Shown here: in pieces, positions 6,861 to 15,971 of the stretch
How positions within the stretch are numbered: position 1 is the first letter of the stretch
Layout of the letters: each line of letters opens with the position of its first letter
Assembly (NCBI RefSeq): GCF_006227205.1
Contig: NZ_VCNG01000002.1
Coordinates: 1-64,000 of the forward strand
Direction of reading: 5' to 3'
Origin: Pseudomonas sp. ICMP22404
GTDB taxonomy: Bacteria; Pseudomonadota; Gammaproteobacteria; Pseudomonadales; Pseudomonadaceae
Length of the DNA stretch: 64,000 nucleotides
The notes under the pieces: model-generated
The model's input: only the letters and a program-made list of their open reading frames with translations
Database searches by the model: none
What the model was told of the DNA's origin: nothing
Position numbers and translations under genes: made by a program

Positions 6861-9437
6861 ATGGAGACCGCTGCCGATATTCCTTCCAACGTCACGCGCC
6901 ACACGCCGATTACCCGACGCCTGGTGGTCGCGGTCGCCGGGTTGTTTGTCCTGGGCGTCCTGGTGGCCGTTGCGGCATTGTTCAACATAGCCCGGGAACT
7001 GGATGCAGAAGACGTGCGCAAGACACACTTCTACATCGAGCGTGCCGTGGAAAACCGCATTATCGCCTCGAAGAACTACATCACCAGCTACACCTACTGG
7101 ACCACTGCCTATGAGCACCTCAACGGTGAGGTGGATGTGCACTGGGCCTATGCGGAACAGAACATGGGCAAGACCCTGTTCACCAACGACGGATACGAGG
7201 GGGTGTTCGTCGTCGACCGTGAGCGCACTAAATATGCGGTGGTGCGGGGGCAGAATGTCCAGGCGGAGGCGGCAGCGTACATCGATGTGCCCTTGAAGGA
7301 GCTGGTGGATCAGCTCCAGGGGCAATCCGACCTGACCGTTCCTGCGATCCGCTACACCTTGTTCGAAGGCTGGCCGGCCATCGTCACCGCTTCGGTGATC
7401 CTGCCCAATGACGAGCGTCCCCGGGTCGATGCCAAGGGTACATCGGTCCTGTTGTTTGTCGACCAGTTGACTCCCGTCAAGCTGCGCGCGCTGGGCAAAC
7501 GTTATGGCCTCACCAACCTGAACCTCAAGAAGGACGACGAACTTACGTCCGGGCAGCCGGCGGTGCCGCTGGACAGCACCGGCTACAGCCTGGTGTCACA
7601 CCTCGAACAGCCGGGGCTGCAATTGCTCTGGTCACTGATGCCGCCATTGGGTGGGGCGCTGTTGATCCTGGCGCTGCTCACGGCCTATTTTTTCCGCTAT
7701 GCGCTGCGTACGGCACGGCAGGTGGATGCCAGCTACGACAGCCTGGAGCGCTCGACCCAGGCCCTGGAGGCCAGCGAAGAACGCTTCCGCGCCGTGGCCG
7801 AGGCTGCCTCCGACTGGATCTGGGAAATCGACGCCCAACGGCACCTCACCTACTTGTCGGGACGCTTCAATACAGTCACCGGATTTTCTGCCCAGCAATG
7901 GTTGGGTCAGGACATCGAGCAACTGCTGTATTGCGACACCATCCCGATTGGCCTGTGGCTGGGCGACCTGACGGAAGAGCAGGGTGCGAGCAACCTGCGC
8001 TGTTCCTACCGCGATCATTCTGGGCAACTGCGCTTCTGCCGAGTTTCGGCGCGGCCTATATACGACAAGTCCGACGTGGTGGGTTACCGTGGCACCGCCA
8101 GCGATATCACCGACGAGGTGGCGGCCCACGCCCAGGTCCAGCATCTGTCGATGCACGATGCGCTGACCGGCCTGCCGAACCGCAACAAGCTGGCGCGGCA
8201 CCTGGAAGAGGCGCTGGCCGCCAAAGAGCATTCCGCCCCGTTGACCTTGCTGATGGTGGACTTGGACAACTTCAAGCCGATCAACGATTCCCTGGGCCAC
8301 CCGGCCGGCGATGCGGTACTGCTGGAAGTCGCCCAGCGCTTGCGCGACAGTACCCGTGAGCAGGATCTGGTGGCGCGGCTGGGCGGCGACGAGTTCGTCG
8401 TGGTGCTCAGCGGGATGGAGAACACTACTGAGATCGACCGATTCTGCGCACGGCTGATCGATAGCCTGCAGCAACCGATCCATTACGAAACCCATGCCCT
8501 GCACATCGGCGCCAGCATCGGTATTGCCGTGAGTCGTCGCCAGGGGTATGTGCCCGGCGAGTTGATTCGCTGTGCCGACATTGCCATGTACCAGGCCAAG
8601 TCCGAGGGCAAGAAGACCTGGTGTTATTTCGCCTCGCAGATGAACGACCAGATCCAGCATCGACGCCAGCTGGAAAGCGATCTGCGACAGGCGCTGAAGA
8701 ACAACGAATTCATCTTGCACTTCCAGCCACGCTACAAAGTCGACGGCCGGGAGATCGTGGCCGTCGAGGCTTTGGTGCGTTGGCAGCATCCCACCCAGGG
8801 CCTGCTCGGTCCCGATGCTTTTATTCCGCTGGCCGAGCAGACCGATCTCATCGTTCCGCTTTCGCGCTGGGTGCTGCGCGAGGCCTGCGAAACCGCGCTG
8901 ACGTGGCCGGGGAGCCTGATGGTTTCGGTCAATCTGTCGCCGGCGCAGTTCGAGCGCAGCGATGTAGTGGAGGACGTACGCCAGGTGTTGATCGAAACCC
9001 GTTTCCCCGCGAGTCGCCTGGAACTCGAAATCACCGAGAATGTGATGCTCAACGATGTGGACGGCGCCCTTCAGGTCATGAATGCCCTGAAAGAATTGGG
9101 CGTGCGTCTGAACATGGATGATTTCGGGACCGGCTACTCCTCACTGGGGTACTTGCGCACCTATCCTTTCGACGGCATCAAGATCGACAAGCGCTTCATC
9201 GCTTCCATGAGCAACAGCAGCAACGACCGCGCGGTCGTCCAGGCGATTATCAACCTGGGCAAGGCGATGGGCCTGACCGTCACGGCCGAGGGGGTGGAAA
9301 CCCTGGCTCAGCTCGGCTCGCTGGGCTCGGACCAGTGCCACGAGGTACAGGGCTATTTCCTCAGTCGTCCGATCGATAAACAGGCCTTTTCGAACTTGCT
9401 GGAAAACCCCCGGCCGCTGACGAAAACCGGCTCCTGA
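6861..9437 (+). CDS. CHASE4-PAS-GGDEF-EAL dual-domain c-di-GMP enzyme
   Basis: 858 aa. Membrane helix at about 22-45, a CHASE4-type extracytoplasmic sensor (to about 255, with YTYWTTAYEHLN), a second helix (about 258-280), PAS domain (about 300-420, VAEAASDWIWEID), GGDEF domain (motif GGDEF 508-512 with an REQD I-site five residues before) and EAL domain (EALVRWQ from 636, DDFGTGYSSL, AEGVET). Both catalytic signatures are intact, so synthesis and hydrolysis of c-di-GMP are both possible; the net activity cannot be told. ATG 6861 follows an AGGAG. It may be co-transcribed with the upstream diguanylate cyclase. Confidence 0.93.
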   Translation: METAADIPSNVTRHTPITRRLVVAVAGLFVLGVLVAVAALFNIARELDAEDVRKTHFYIERAVENRIIASKNYITSYTYWTTAYEHLNGEVDVHWAYAEQNMGKTLFTNDGYEGVFVVDRERTKYAVVRGQNVQAEAAAYIDVPLKELVDQLQGQSDLTVPAIRYTLFEGWPAIVTASVILPNDERPRVDAKGTSVLLFVDQLTPVKLRALGKRYGLTNLNLKKDDELTSGQPAVPLDSTGYSLVSHLEQPGLQLLWSLMPPLGGALLILALLTAYFFRYALRTARQVDASYDSLERSTQALEASEERFRAVAEAASDWIWEIDAQRHLTYLSGRFNTVTGFSAQQWLGQDIEQLLYCDTIPIGLWLGDLTEEQGASNLRCSYRDHSGQLRFCRVSARPIYDKSDVVGYRGTASDITDEVAAHAQVQHLSMHDALTGLPNRNKLARHLEEALAAKEHSAPLTLLMVDLDNFKPINDSLGHPAGDAVLLEVAQRLRDSTREQDLVARLGGDEFVVVLSGMENTTEIDRFCARLIDSLQQPIHYETHALHIGASIGIAVSRRQGYVPGELIRCADIAMYQAKSEGKKTWCYFASQMNDQIQHRRQLESDLRQALKNNEFILHFQPRYKVDGREIVAVEALVRWQHPTQGLLGPDAFIPLAEQTDLIVPLSRWVLREACETALTWPGSLMVSVNLSPAQFERSDVVEDVRQVLIETRFPASRLELEITENVMLNDVDGALQVMNALKELGVRLNMDDFGTGYSSLGYLRTYPFDGIKIDKRFIASMSNSSNDRAVVQAIINLGKAMGLTVTAEGVETLAQLGSLGSDQCHEVQGYFLSRPIDKQAFSNLLENPRPLTKTGS

Positions 9438-9472
9438 TACCCTGGCATCTTGGCACTTCGAGGTCCTGGCCC

Positions 9473-10267
9473 ATGAAAAAACTGCGGATCGCGACTTTCA
9501 ATATCAATGGCATTCGCGCCCGGCTGCCCAACCTGCTGGAATGGCTGGAGCGGGAGAAACCCGACATCGTTTGTCTTCAGGAACTCAAGGCGCTCGACAA
9601 GGATTTCCCGGCGGCCGAGCTGGAGTCGGTGGGGTATGGATCGATCTGGCACGGCCAGGCATCCTGGAACGGCGTCGCGATACTGGCCCGAGACGCGCAA
9701 CCGCTGGAGAGTCGGCGCGGCTTGCCCGGCAATGAGGACGACAGCCACAGTCGCTATCTGGAGGCGGCGGTGCATGGCGTACTGGTCGGCTGCCTTTACC
9801 TGCCCAACGGCAACCCGCAGCCAGGGCCCAAGTTCGATTACAAACTGGCGTGGTTCGAACGGCTGATCGATTACGCCCAGGCCTTGCAGGCCAGTGATCA
9901 CCCTGTGGTGCTGGCTGGCGATTACAACGTGGTGCCCACTGACATGGATATCTACAACCCGCGTTCCTGGCTCAAGGATGCCTTGTTGCAACCCGAAAGC
10001 CGCGAGTGCTATCAACGGTTGCTGGACCAGGGCTGGACGGATTCGCTGCGCCATTTGTACCCGGACGAGCGGATCTACACCTTCTGGGATTATTTCCGTC
10101 AGCACTGGCAGAAGAACTCCGGGCTGCGCATTGATCACCTGTTGCTCAATCCTGCGGCAAGCCCCTATCTGAGCGAGGCGGGCGTGGACGCCTGGGTCAG
10201 GAACCAGCCGCACCCCAGCGATCATGCCCCTACCTGGATCCGGCTGGCTTCACGCAAGCGGCGCTGA
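9473..10267 (+). CDS. xthA: Exodeoxyribonuclease III (AP endonuclease)
   Basis: 264-aa DNA repair nuclease of the exonuclease III / endonuclease-exonuclease-phosphatase fold, acting at abasic sites and 3' blocked ends. Motifs in order: FNINGIRAR near the N terminus, CLQELKA (metal-binding Glu), ASWNGVAIL, LYLPNGN, AGDYNVVPTDMDIYNP (catalytic Asp/Asn), RIDHLLLNP and the terminal SDHAPTWI (catalytic Asp-His). Length is typical. It starts 35 nt after the preceding gene with GAGG about 13 nt upstream. Confidence 0.93.
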   Translation: MKKLRIATFNINGIRARLPNLLEWLEREKPDIVCLQELKALDKDFPAAELESVGYGSIWHGQASWNGVAILARDAQPLESRRGLPGNEDDSHSRYLEAAVHGVLVGCLYLPNGNPQPGPKFDYKLAWFERLIDYAQALQASDHPVVLAGDYNVVPTDMDIYNPRSWLKDALLQPESRECYQRLLDQGWTDSLRHLYPDERIYTFWDYFRQHWQKNSGLRIDHLLLNPAASPYLSEAGVDAWVRNQPHPSDHAPTWIRLASRKRR

Positions 10268-10384
10268 GCGCCCGACGCGTCTCGGTCGGTTGTTGTCTAT
10301 GTAACGGGAATGCCTTATATCTGGCGCCAACCGCAGCGTGCTGCCTGTCAGCCCTGCACCGGACCAGGAGAAGGACACCCTAAA

Positions 10385-11209
10385 ATGAACCAGCCCCGAC
10401 TGAGCGATTCGCGTCGCTATCTGCAACGCTTGGGCTTCGACACCCCGCCAGCCCCGACGCTCGATACGTTGCGTCAGCTGCAAAACCGCCACACGGCCGA
10501 ATTCCCCTTTGAAACCCTCTCCACGCTGTTGCACCAGGCGGTGCCTATCGATTTGGAATCGGTGGAGCGGAAAATTTTCGAGCAGGGGCGTGGTGGCTAC
10601 TGCTACGAACTCAACCAGTTGTTCCTGGTGCTGTTGCAGGCATTGGGTTTCGACGCCCGCGGTATCACTGGCCGGGTGGTGATGAACGCGCCCGAAGGTG
10701 CCTGGACCGCCCGGACCCATCGCCTCAGCTTGGTGACAATAGACGGCGTGCGCTACATCACCGATGTCGGCTTCGGCGGCATGGTGCCCACCGGGCCGCT
10801 GCTGCTGGACAGTCGCGACATCCAGGCCACCCCACATGAGCCGTATCGCATCGAGGACCAGACGGACGGCTACCTGCTGCGGGCCAACGTCGCGGGTGAA
10901 TGGCGGCCGATGTACCTGTTCGACCTGCAACGCCAGGAAGACATCGACTACACACTGGGCAACTGGTACGTCTGCAACCATCCCGACTCGCCCTTCATGG
11001 GCCGGTTGATGGTGGCCCGCACCGGTGACGGTTTGCGCAAGACCCTCAACGGCAACAGTTATGCCGTGCACCGGATGGGGCAGGAGAGCGAGCGACGGGT
11101 GATCACCGATGCCGATGAACTGATCGATCTGTTGGAAAACGAATTCGGCCTGCGGGTGCCACCACGGGAATTGCTGCGGCCTGCGGTGGCTGAGCTTCTC
11201 GAGGGATAG
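10385..11209 (+). CDS. Arylamine N-acetyltransferase
   Basis: 274-aa cytosolic enzyme that transfers acetyl from acetyl-CoA to arylamines and arylhydrazines. The cysteine-protease-like triad is complete: C73 in RGGYCYELN, H112 in TARTHRLSL and D127 in YITDVGFGG. FPFETLS near residue 41 is also family-typical. ATG 10385 is supported by GGAGAAGG 11 nt upstream; longer frames start without a ribosome site. Single gene. Confidence 0.92.
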   Translation: MNQPRLSDSRRYLQRLGFDTPPAPTLDTLRQLQNRHTAEFPFETLSTLLHQAVPIDLESVERKIFEQGRGGYCYELNQLFLVLLQALGFDARGITGRVVMNAPEGAWTARTHRLSLVTIDGVRYITDVGFGGMVPTGPLLLDSRDIQATPHEPYRIEDQTDGYLLRANVAGEWRPMYLFDLQRQEDIDYTLGNWYVCNHPDSPFMGRLMVARTGDGLRKTLNGNSYAVHRMGQESERRVITDADELIDLLENEFGLRVPPRELLRPAVAELLEG

Positions 11210-11296
11210 GTGGCGCTCTCCGTTTTTGAGGGCGCAGGCAGTGCAAGCTCATGGATCACGCCGATTAGCTGATGGGAAAAGTGTATACAACTCTAT

Positions 11297-11341
11297 GGAC
11301 ATTTGTCCTGAGTTTTGAATACAGTGTGCCCATAACAAAAA
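11297..11341 (+). promoter_or_regulatory. Leader of the NCS2 permease: inverted repeat and Crc-type A-rich motif
   Basis: GGACA-TT-TGTCC (11297-11308) is a short inverted repeat, 10 nt after a TGTATACA palindrome (11282-11289); either could be an operator. AACAAAAA at 11334-11341 fits the AANAANAA motif bound by Hfq/Crc near start codons of catabolic and uptake genes in pseudomonads and lies about 20 nt before the ATG. Function is inferred from motif only. Confidence 0.35.
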
Positions 11342-11359
11342 CCAGGGAACCCCCGAACC

Positions 11360-12880
11360 ATGAAAACGCCCCATGTTTCACTCCCTCGACCCGAGGACGA
11401 AAACCTCGGTGTCGGCGCGAATATGGCCTACGGCCTGCAGCATGTGTTGACCATGTACGGCGGCATCGTCGCCGTACCCTTGATCATCGGCCAGGCGGCC
11501 GGGCTGTCTTCGGCGGACATCGGCCTGTTGATTGCGGCGTCATTGTTTGCGGGTGGGCTGGCAACCTTGTTGCAAACCCTCGGCCTGCCGTTCTTCGGTT
11601 GCCAATTGCCCTTGGTGCAAGGCGTATCGTTTTCCGGCGTCGCGACCATGGTGGCGATTGTCGGGACCGGCGGGGAGGGCGGCTTCCAGGCCATCCTGGG
11701 GGCCGTGGTCGCCGCGTCTCTGATCGGTTTGCTGATCACCCCGGTGTTTTCGCGAATCACCCGTTTCTTTCCGCCGCTGGTCACCGGCATCGTCATCACG
11801 ACTATTGGCCTGACCTTGATGCCGGTGGCGGCGCGTTGGGCCATGGGGGGCAACAGTCACGCCGCTGATTTCGGCAGCATGGCCAACATCGGCCTGGCCG
11901 CCGTCACGTTGGTGCTGGTGCTGCTGCTTAGCAAGATGGGCAGCGCGACGATTTCCCGGTTGTCGATTCTGCTGGCGATGGTGGTTGGTACGGTGATCGC
12001 CGTGTTTCTCGGCATGGCGGATTTCTCATCCGTCAGTGAAGGCCCGATGTTCGGCTTTCCTACGCCGTTCCACTTCGGCATGCCGACGTTCCACATCGCT
12101 GCGATCCTGTCGATGTGCATCGTGATCATGGTGACACTGGTGGAAACCTCGGCCGACATCCTGGCAGTAGGCGAGATCATCGACACCAAGGTCGACTCAA
12201 GGCGCCTGGGTAACGGTCTGCGGGCTGACATGCTGTCGAGCATGATCGCGCCGATCTTCGGTTCCTTCACCCAGAGTGCCTTTGCCCAGAACGTCGGCCT
12301 GGTGGCGGTGACCGGGATCAAGAGCCGTTTCGTGGTGGCCACCGGTGGGGTGTTCCTGGTGGTGCTCGGGCTGTTGCCGTTCATGGGCCGGGTGATCGCT
12401 GCAGTGCCTACCTCGGTGCTGGGTGGCGCAGGCATCGTGCTGTTCGGTACCGTGGCCGCCAGCGGCATTCGCACCCTGTCGAAAGTGGATTACCGCAACA
12501 ACGTCAACCTGATCATCGTCGCCACCTCCATCGGTTTCGGCATGATCCCCATCGCTGCGCCCAACTTCTACGACCATTTCCCGAGCTGGTTCGCGACGAT
12601 CTTCCATTCGGGTATCAGTTCGTCGGCGATCATGGCGATAGTTCTGAACCTGGCGTTCAACCACTTCACTGCAGGCAACTCCGACCAGCAGTCAGTCTTC
12701 GCCGCCGGCACCGAGCGGGTGTTGCGTTACCAGGACCTGGCGGCGCTGCGTGAAGGCGATTACTTCAGCGACGGCAAGCTGCATGACTGCGATGGCAACG
12801 AGATTCCGGTGGTGGCAGAGCCTTCCCACTCCACGGCGGAGCATGTGTCGGTACGGCTGAAAAGCGGTGAGCATGTCTGA
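11360..12880 (+). CDS. NCS2-family nucleobase:cation symporter (xanthine/uracil permease type)
   Basis: 506-aa inner-membrane transporter for purine or pyrimidine bases. Family features: ANMAYGLQHVLTMYGGIVAVPLI at the N terminus, QLPLVQGVSFSG, the ETSADILAVGE segment in the middle, and the signature FTQSAFAQNVGLVAVTGIKSR. About 12-14 hydrophobic segments are present. The polar C-terminal tail (about 60 residues) is longer than in minimal members. The sequence groups it with XanP/UacT-like permeases, but the exact substrate cannot be read. No catabolic neighbours help. Regulatory motifs upstream are listed separately. Confidence 0.9.
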   Translation: MKTPHVSLPRPEDENLGVGANMAYGLQHVLTMYGGIVAVPLIIGQAAGLSSADIGLLIAASLFAGGLATLLQTLGLPFFGCQLPLVQGVSFSGVATMVAIVGTGGEGGFQAILGAVVAASLIGLLITPVFSRITRFFPPLVTGIVITTIGLTLMPVAARWAMGGNSHAADFGSMANIGLAAVTLVLVLLLSKMGSATISRLSILLAMVVGTVIAVFLGMADFSSVSEGPMFGFPTPFHFGMPTFHIAAILSMCIVIMVTLVETSADILAVGEIIDTKVDSRRLGNGLRADMLSSMIAPIFGSFTQSAFAQNVGLVAVTGIKSRFVVATGGVFLVVLGLLPFMGRVIAAVPTSVLGGAGIVLFGTVAASGIRTLSKVDYRNNVNLIIVATSIGFGMIPIAAPNFYDHFPSWFATIFHSGISSSAIMAIVLNLAFNHFTAGNSDQQSVFAAGTERVLRYQDLAALREGDYFSDGKLHDCDGNEIPVVAEPSHSTAEHVSVRLKSGEHV

Positions 12881-12910
12881 CTTTGCCAACTGAGCATCAG
12901 CGGCAAATCC

Positions 12911-13072
12911 CCTGTGGGAGCGGGCTTGCTCGCGATAGCGGTGGATCAGCGACAACGTTGTCGACTGACATGCCCAATCGCGAGCAGGCTCGCTCCCACA
13001 GTTGATCGGGTGAATCCAGTACCAGATTCTGACCGCTACCCCTGTGGGAGCGAGCCTGCTCGCGATAGCCGT
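12911..13072. repeat. REP cluster (three copies)
   Basis: Three REP palindromes, at about 12914-12940, 12977-13001 and 13044-13070, in alternating orientation. They fill the gap between the permease gene and the terminator at 13115. Confidence 0.9.
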
Positions 13073-13114
13073 GGATCAGTTCACCTCAATGTTGAGCTGT
13101 GCTGCCGACCTATA

Positions 13115-13152
13115 AAAAACAGCCTGTGATCGAGGATCACAGGCTGTTTTTG
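13115..13152. terminator. Bidirectional rho-independent terminator
   Basis: Stem ACAGCCTGTGATC / GATCACAGGCTGT with loop GAG, flanked by six A on the left and five T on the right. It serves the minus-strand gene that ends at 13159 and can also stop transcription from the permease side. Confidence 0.92.
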
Positions 13153-13158
13153 GTTCGG

Positions 13159-13509
13159 TTACCAGCGACCGTAATGGCCATGGGGCGGGCCGTAGTAGTA
13201 GCCCCGTGGTGGCCCGTAATACACCGGTGCCGGGCGATAGTAGACAGGCCGCTCGATGTACACCGGCTGTGGCTCGTAATAGACCGGTGGGGGTTGTTGT
13301 ACATAAACCGGTTGCGGCTGGACGTAGACCGGTTGTTGCACGTACACCGGCCGGTCACGGTTGATGAGCGCCGAACCGACAATAGCCGAGCCGACGATTG
13401 CACCAAACACTGCGGGGCCCTCCCAACCACCGCGACCATGGGCGGATGCCTGGCCGGTGACCGCGAGTGCCCCCACGAGCAGGGCGATGACAGGGAGTTT
13501 ACGATTCAT
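13159..13509 (-). CDS. Small exported protein with Pro-Val-Tyr repeats
   Basis: 116 aa. Signal peptide (about 1-23, ending GQASA), a short glycine-zipper-like segment (FGAIVGSAIVGSALI, 35-49), then a low-complexity tail of about eight RPVYVQQP / QPVYVQ / RPVYY units that finishes in a Gly/Tyr/His-rich end (YYYGPPHGHYGRW). Such proteins are common in Pseudomonas, but I know no assigned function; a surface or cell-envelope role is a guess. It has its own terminator. Confidence 0.75.
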   Translation of the reverse strand: MNRKLPVIALLVGALAVTGQASAHGRGGWEGPAVFGAIVGSAIVGSALINRDRPVYVQQPVYVQPQPVYVQQPPPVYYEPQPVYIERPVYYRPAPVYYGPPRGYYYGPPHGHYGRW

Positions 13510-13675
13510 GGTGGTTCCTCGTTTGGCCCCGTTTGTAACAGACCGATAAAAAGGTCACGGGGATACTTGCTCTGACAACGATTTTCTCAGGATTTTCAGC
13601 GCCGTTGGGTAAATATTGTGTAAGGTCGGTCCGGCGGTGACCCCGCTTGTCAGAAAGTGAATGCAAGGAACAAAC

Positions 13676-14497
13676 ATGCAAATCAATCCCAACAAAGACA
13701 CCCAATTGTGCATGTCGCTGTCGGGGCGGCCCGGAAATTTCGGTCTGCGGTTTCATAATCACCTGTATGAGCAGTTGGGCCTGAACTTCTATTACAAGGC
13801 TTTCAGCAGCCGGGATTTGCCTGGTGCGATCGGTGGTATCCGCGCCTTGGGCATTCGCGGGTGCGGCGTGTCGATGCCGTTCAAGGAGGCATGCATTGCC
13901 TTGGTCGATGAACTGGACGCCTCCGCCGCCGCGATCCAGTCCATCAACACCATCGTCAACACCGATGGTCATCTGAAGGCTTACAACACCGACTACATCG
14001 CCGTCGCCCAGTTGCTGCAAACCCATGCCGTGCCCAAGGACTCGTCCTTTGCCCTGCGCGGCAGTGGTGGGATGGCCAAGGCCGTGGCCAGCGCCCTGCG
14101 TGATGGCGGCTACCAGCAAGGGCTGATCGTCGCCCGCAACGAAACCGCCGGGCGGGCCCTGGCCGAGTCCCTGGGGTATGAATGGCAAGCCGAACTGGGT
14201 GAGCGGCGGCCTCGGATGCTGATCAATGTCACGCCGATCGGCATGACCGGGGGACCGGAAGCCGATCAACTGGCGTTCGAGCCCGACGCCATCGCGGCGG
14301 CAGAGACCGTGTTCGACGTGGTGGCGATTCCATCGGAAACGCCGCTGATCGTGCGCGCCAGGGCCGAGGGCAAGCGGGTCATCACCGGGTTGGAGGTGGT
14401 TGCGATCCAGGCCCTGGAGCAGTTCGTGCTGTATACCGGCGTGCGGCCCAGCCTGGACCAGTTCGAGAAAGCCGTGGCGTTTGCCCGGTCCGCATAG
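13676..14497 (+). CDS. Shikimate 5-dehydrogenase family protein (AroE paralogue)
   Basis: 273 aa with an N-terminal substrate domain and C-terminal Rossmann domain. The catalytic Lys (VSMPFKEA) and Asp (YNTDYIA) of shikimate/quinate dehydrogenases are retained. The nucleotide loop is GSGGMAKAV, and NVTPIGMTG matches the family N-x-T-x-x-GM motif. The opening SLSGRPGNFG differs from the usual G-x-P-(I/V)-x-HS of biosynthetic AroE, so it is probably a paralogue acting on a different hydroxyl acid or in aromatic catabolism. ATG 13676 is chosen because AAGGAA lies 5 nt before it; ATG 13661 is possible. Confidence 0.82.
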   Translation: MQINPNKDTQLCMSLSGRPGNFGLRFHNHLYEQLGLNFYYKAFSSRDLPGAIGGIRALGIRGCGVSMPFKEACIALVDELDASAAAIQSINTIVNTDGHLKAYNTDYIAVAQLLQTHAVPKDSSFALRGSGGMAKAVASALRDGGYQQGLIVARNETAGRALAESLGYEWQAELGERRPRMLINVTPIGMTGGPEADQLAFEPDAIAAAETVFDVVAIPSETPLIVRARAEGKRVITGLEVVAIQALEQFVLYTGVRPSLDQFEKAVAFARSA

Positions 14498-14500
14498 GAC

Positions 14501-15148
14501 CTATTCCAGCCGTGCGAGCCGTTCTTCCAGAGCCGCGATTCGCGCTTCGAGTTCTTCGATGCGTTCCAGCGACACACCGCTGCCGGCGCCGCGTTCCACC
14601 GGGTGCTGGCGGGCGGTAAGGATCGCTTCGATGTCCGCCGGGTCGCCCATGGCATGGACGTAGCGATCCTCTCGCTGCCCGGCCTGGCGTGGCACCAGCA
14701 GCGCCAGCCCACGGGCAATCAGGCGTTCAAGTTGATGCAGCACCTGGTCGGTGTCTTCGAAATCGTGCATGCGGCCACTGCGGGTCAACAGTTCGTTGAC
14801 CGTTTGTGGGCCGCGCAGGAACAGCAGGCCCATCAGGATGACTTGGGCCGGTACCAGCTCCAGGGCCTTGTCGACCCGATGCTCCCAGCGGTCGGCGCGG
14901 CTGCCCATGACCAATTTGGTAAAGCCGCGGCCCTCCAGCGCCCGCAGGCTCTGGCCGACCTGGCCCGGGGTGAGGTTCATCACCGGTTCACGGCTGGTTT
15001 TCTGGTTGCAGGCCAGTACCAGGGCGTTGAGGGTCAATGGGTAGGTTTCCGGGTTGGTGGCCTGTTTTTCGACCAGTGCACCGAGGATGCGGATTTCCGT
15101 GCTGTTGAGCCGTGGTTCTTCGGCCTGGCCTTGTTCTTCGATGCTCAT
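14501..15148 (-). CDS. yceH: YceH / UPF0502 family protein
   Basis: 215 aa, closely matching the UPF0502 (YceH) family. Typical segments are [28 protein letters not shown] near the N terminus, [11 protein letters not shown] and RADRWEHRV. Structures in the family show two winged-helix domains. The C-terminal 30 residues ([22 protein letters not shown]) form a predicted coiled coil. Function unknown. Convergent with the AroE-like gene (3-nt gap). Confidence 0.9.
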   Translation of the reverse strand: MSIEEQGQAEEPRLNSTEIRILGALVEKQATNPETYPLTLNALVLACNQKTSREPVMNLTPGQVGQSLRALEGRGFTKLVMGSRADRWEHRVDKALELVPAQVILMGLLFLRGPQTVNELLTRSGRMHDFEDTDQVLHQLERLIARGLALLVPRQAGQREDRYVHAMGDPADIEAILTARQHPVERGAGSGVSLERIEELEARIAALEERLARLE

Positions 15149-15277
15149 CGCGCGTCCCCTATGCTGTGAAGCCGCCTAGCCTAATCCTTGCGCAATAAAA
15201 GACAAGGTGTGCAACAAGCCGTGGCTATAATCGCATCCGTTTGATGTGCTCCTTCCTTTCACCTGCATGAGATCGCC

Positions 15278-15787
15278 ATGACTATTTCTCTGTACGCCGC
15301 TTCCATCCCGGTTTTCAAGCAGATGCTCAACGCCATGAGTGACGTCCTGAACAAGGCCGAAGCCCACGCGACTGCAAAAAACATCGAGCCGAACGCTTTC
15401 CTGCAAGCCCGCCTGTACCCGGACATGTTCCCGCTGGTACGTCAGGTGCAGATTGCCGTGGATTTCGCCAAGGGTGTGTCCGCTCGCCTGGCCGAGATTG
15501 AAGTGCCAAAGTATGACGACAGCGAAACCACCTTCGCCGAGCTGCAAGCCCTGATCGCCAAGGTATTGGCCTTCATCGACGGCATCAGCCCCGCGCAGAT
15601 CGATGGCAAGGAAAGCATCGAGATCATCACCCGCCCAGGCACGCCGAAGGAAAAACGCTTCACCGGTCAGAACTACCTGCTGACCTACGGCCTGCCGCAG
15701 TTCTTCTTCCACGTCACCACCACCTATGCGCTGCTGCGTCACAACGGTGTAGAAGTGGGCAAGCGCGACTACATGGGCGCGTTCTAA
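15278..15787 (+). CDS. DUF1993 family protein
   Basis: 169-aa soluble protein covering the whole DUF1993 family: N-terminal SIPVFKQMLNAMSDVLNKAEAHA, central QVQIAVDFAKG, and the conserved end FFFHVTTTYALLRHNGVEVGKRDYMG. Fold related to DinB-like four-helix proteins; function unknown. Single gene with a strong terminator 13 nt after the stop. Confidence 0.9.
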   Translation: MTISLYAASIPVFKQMLNAMSDVLNKAEAHATAKNIEPNAFLQARLYPDMFPLVRQVQIAVDFAKGVSARLAEIEVPKYDDSETTFAELQALIAKVLAFIDGISPAQIDGKESIEIITRPGTPKEKRFTGQNYLLTYGLPQFFFHVTTTYALLRHNGVEVGKRDYMGAF

Positions 15788-15800
15788 GCCTGCCGGCATG

Positions 15801-15840
15801 AAAAAGCCCGGGACGGTGTGAGCCGTTCCGGGCTTTTTTG
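15801..15840 (+). terminator. Rho-independent terminator after the DUF1993 gene
   Basis: Stem GCCCGGGACGG / CCGTTCCGGGC followed by TTTTTT; preceded by A5, so it may work in both directions. Confidence 0.92.
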
Positions 15841-15874
15841 TGGCTGTCTGTCATGTCCTCGGCGTAGATACTTC

Positions 15875-15950
15875 CGCTATCGCGAGCAGGCTCGCTCCCA
15901 CATTGCGGTTGCCGCTGGCCCCTGTGGGAGCGAGCCTGCTCGCGATGACG
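15875..15950. repeat. REP inverted pair
   Basis: Two inverted REPs (about 15879-15902 and 15921-15946) between the DUF1993 terminator and the end of sstT. Confidence 0.88.
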
Positions 15951-15971
15951 GTGATGCATCCACCGCAACGG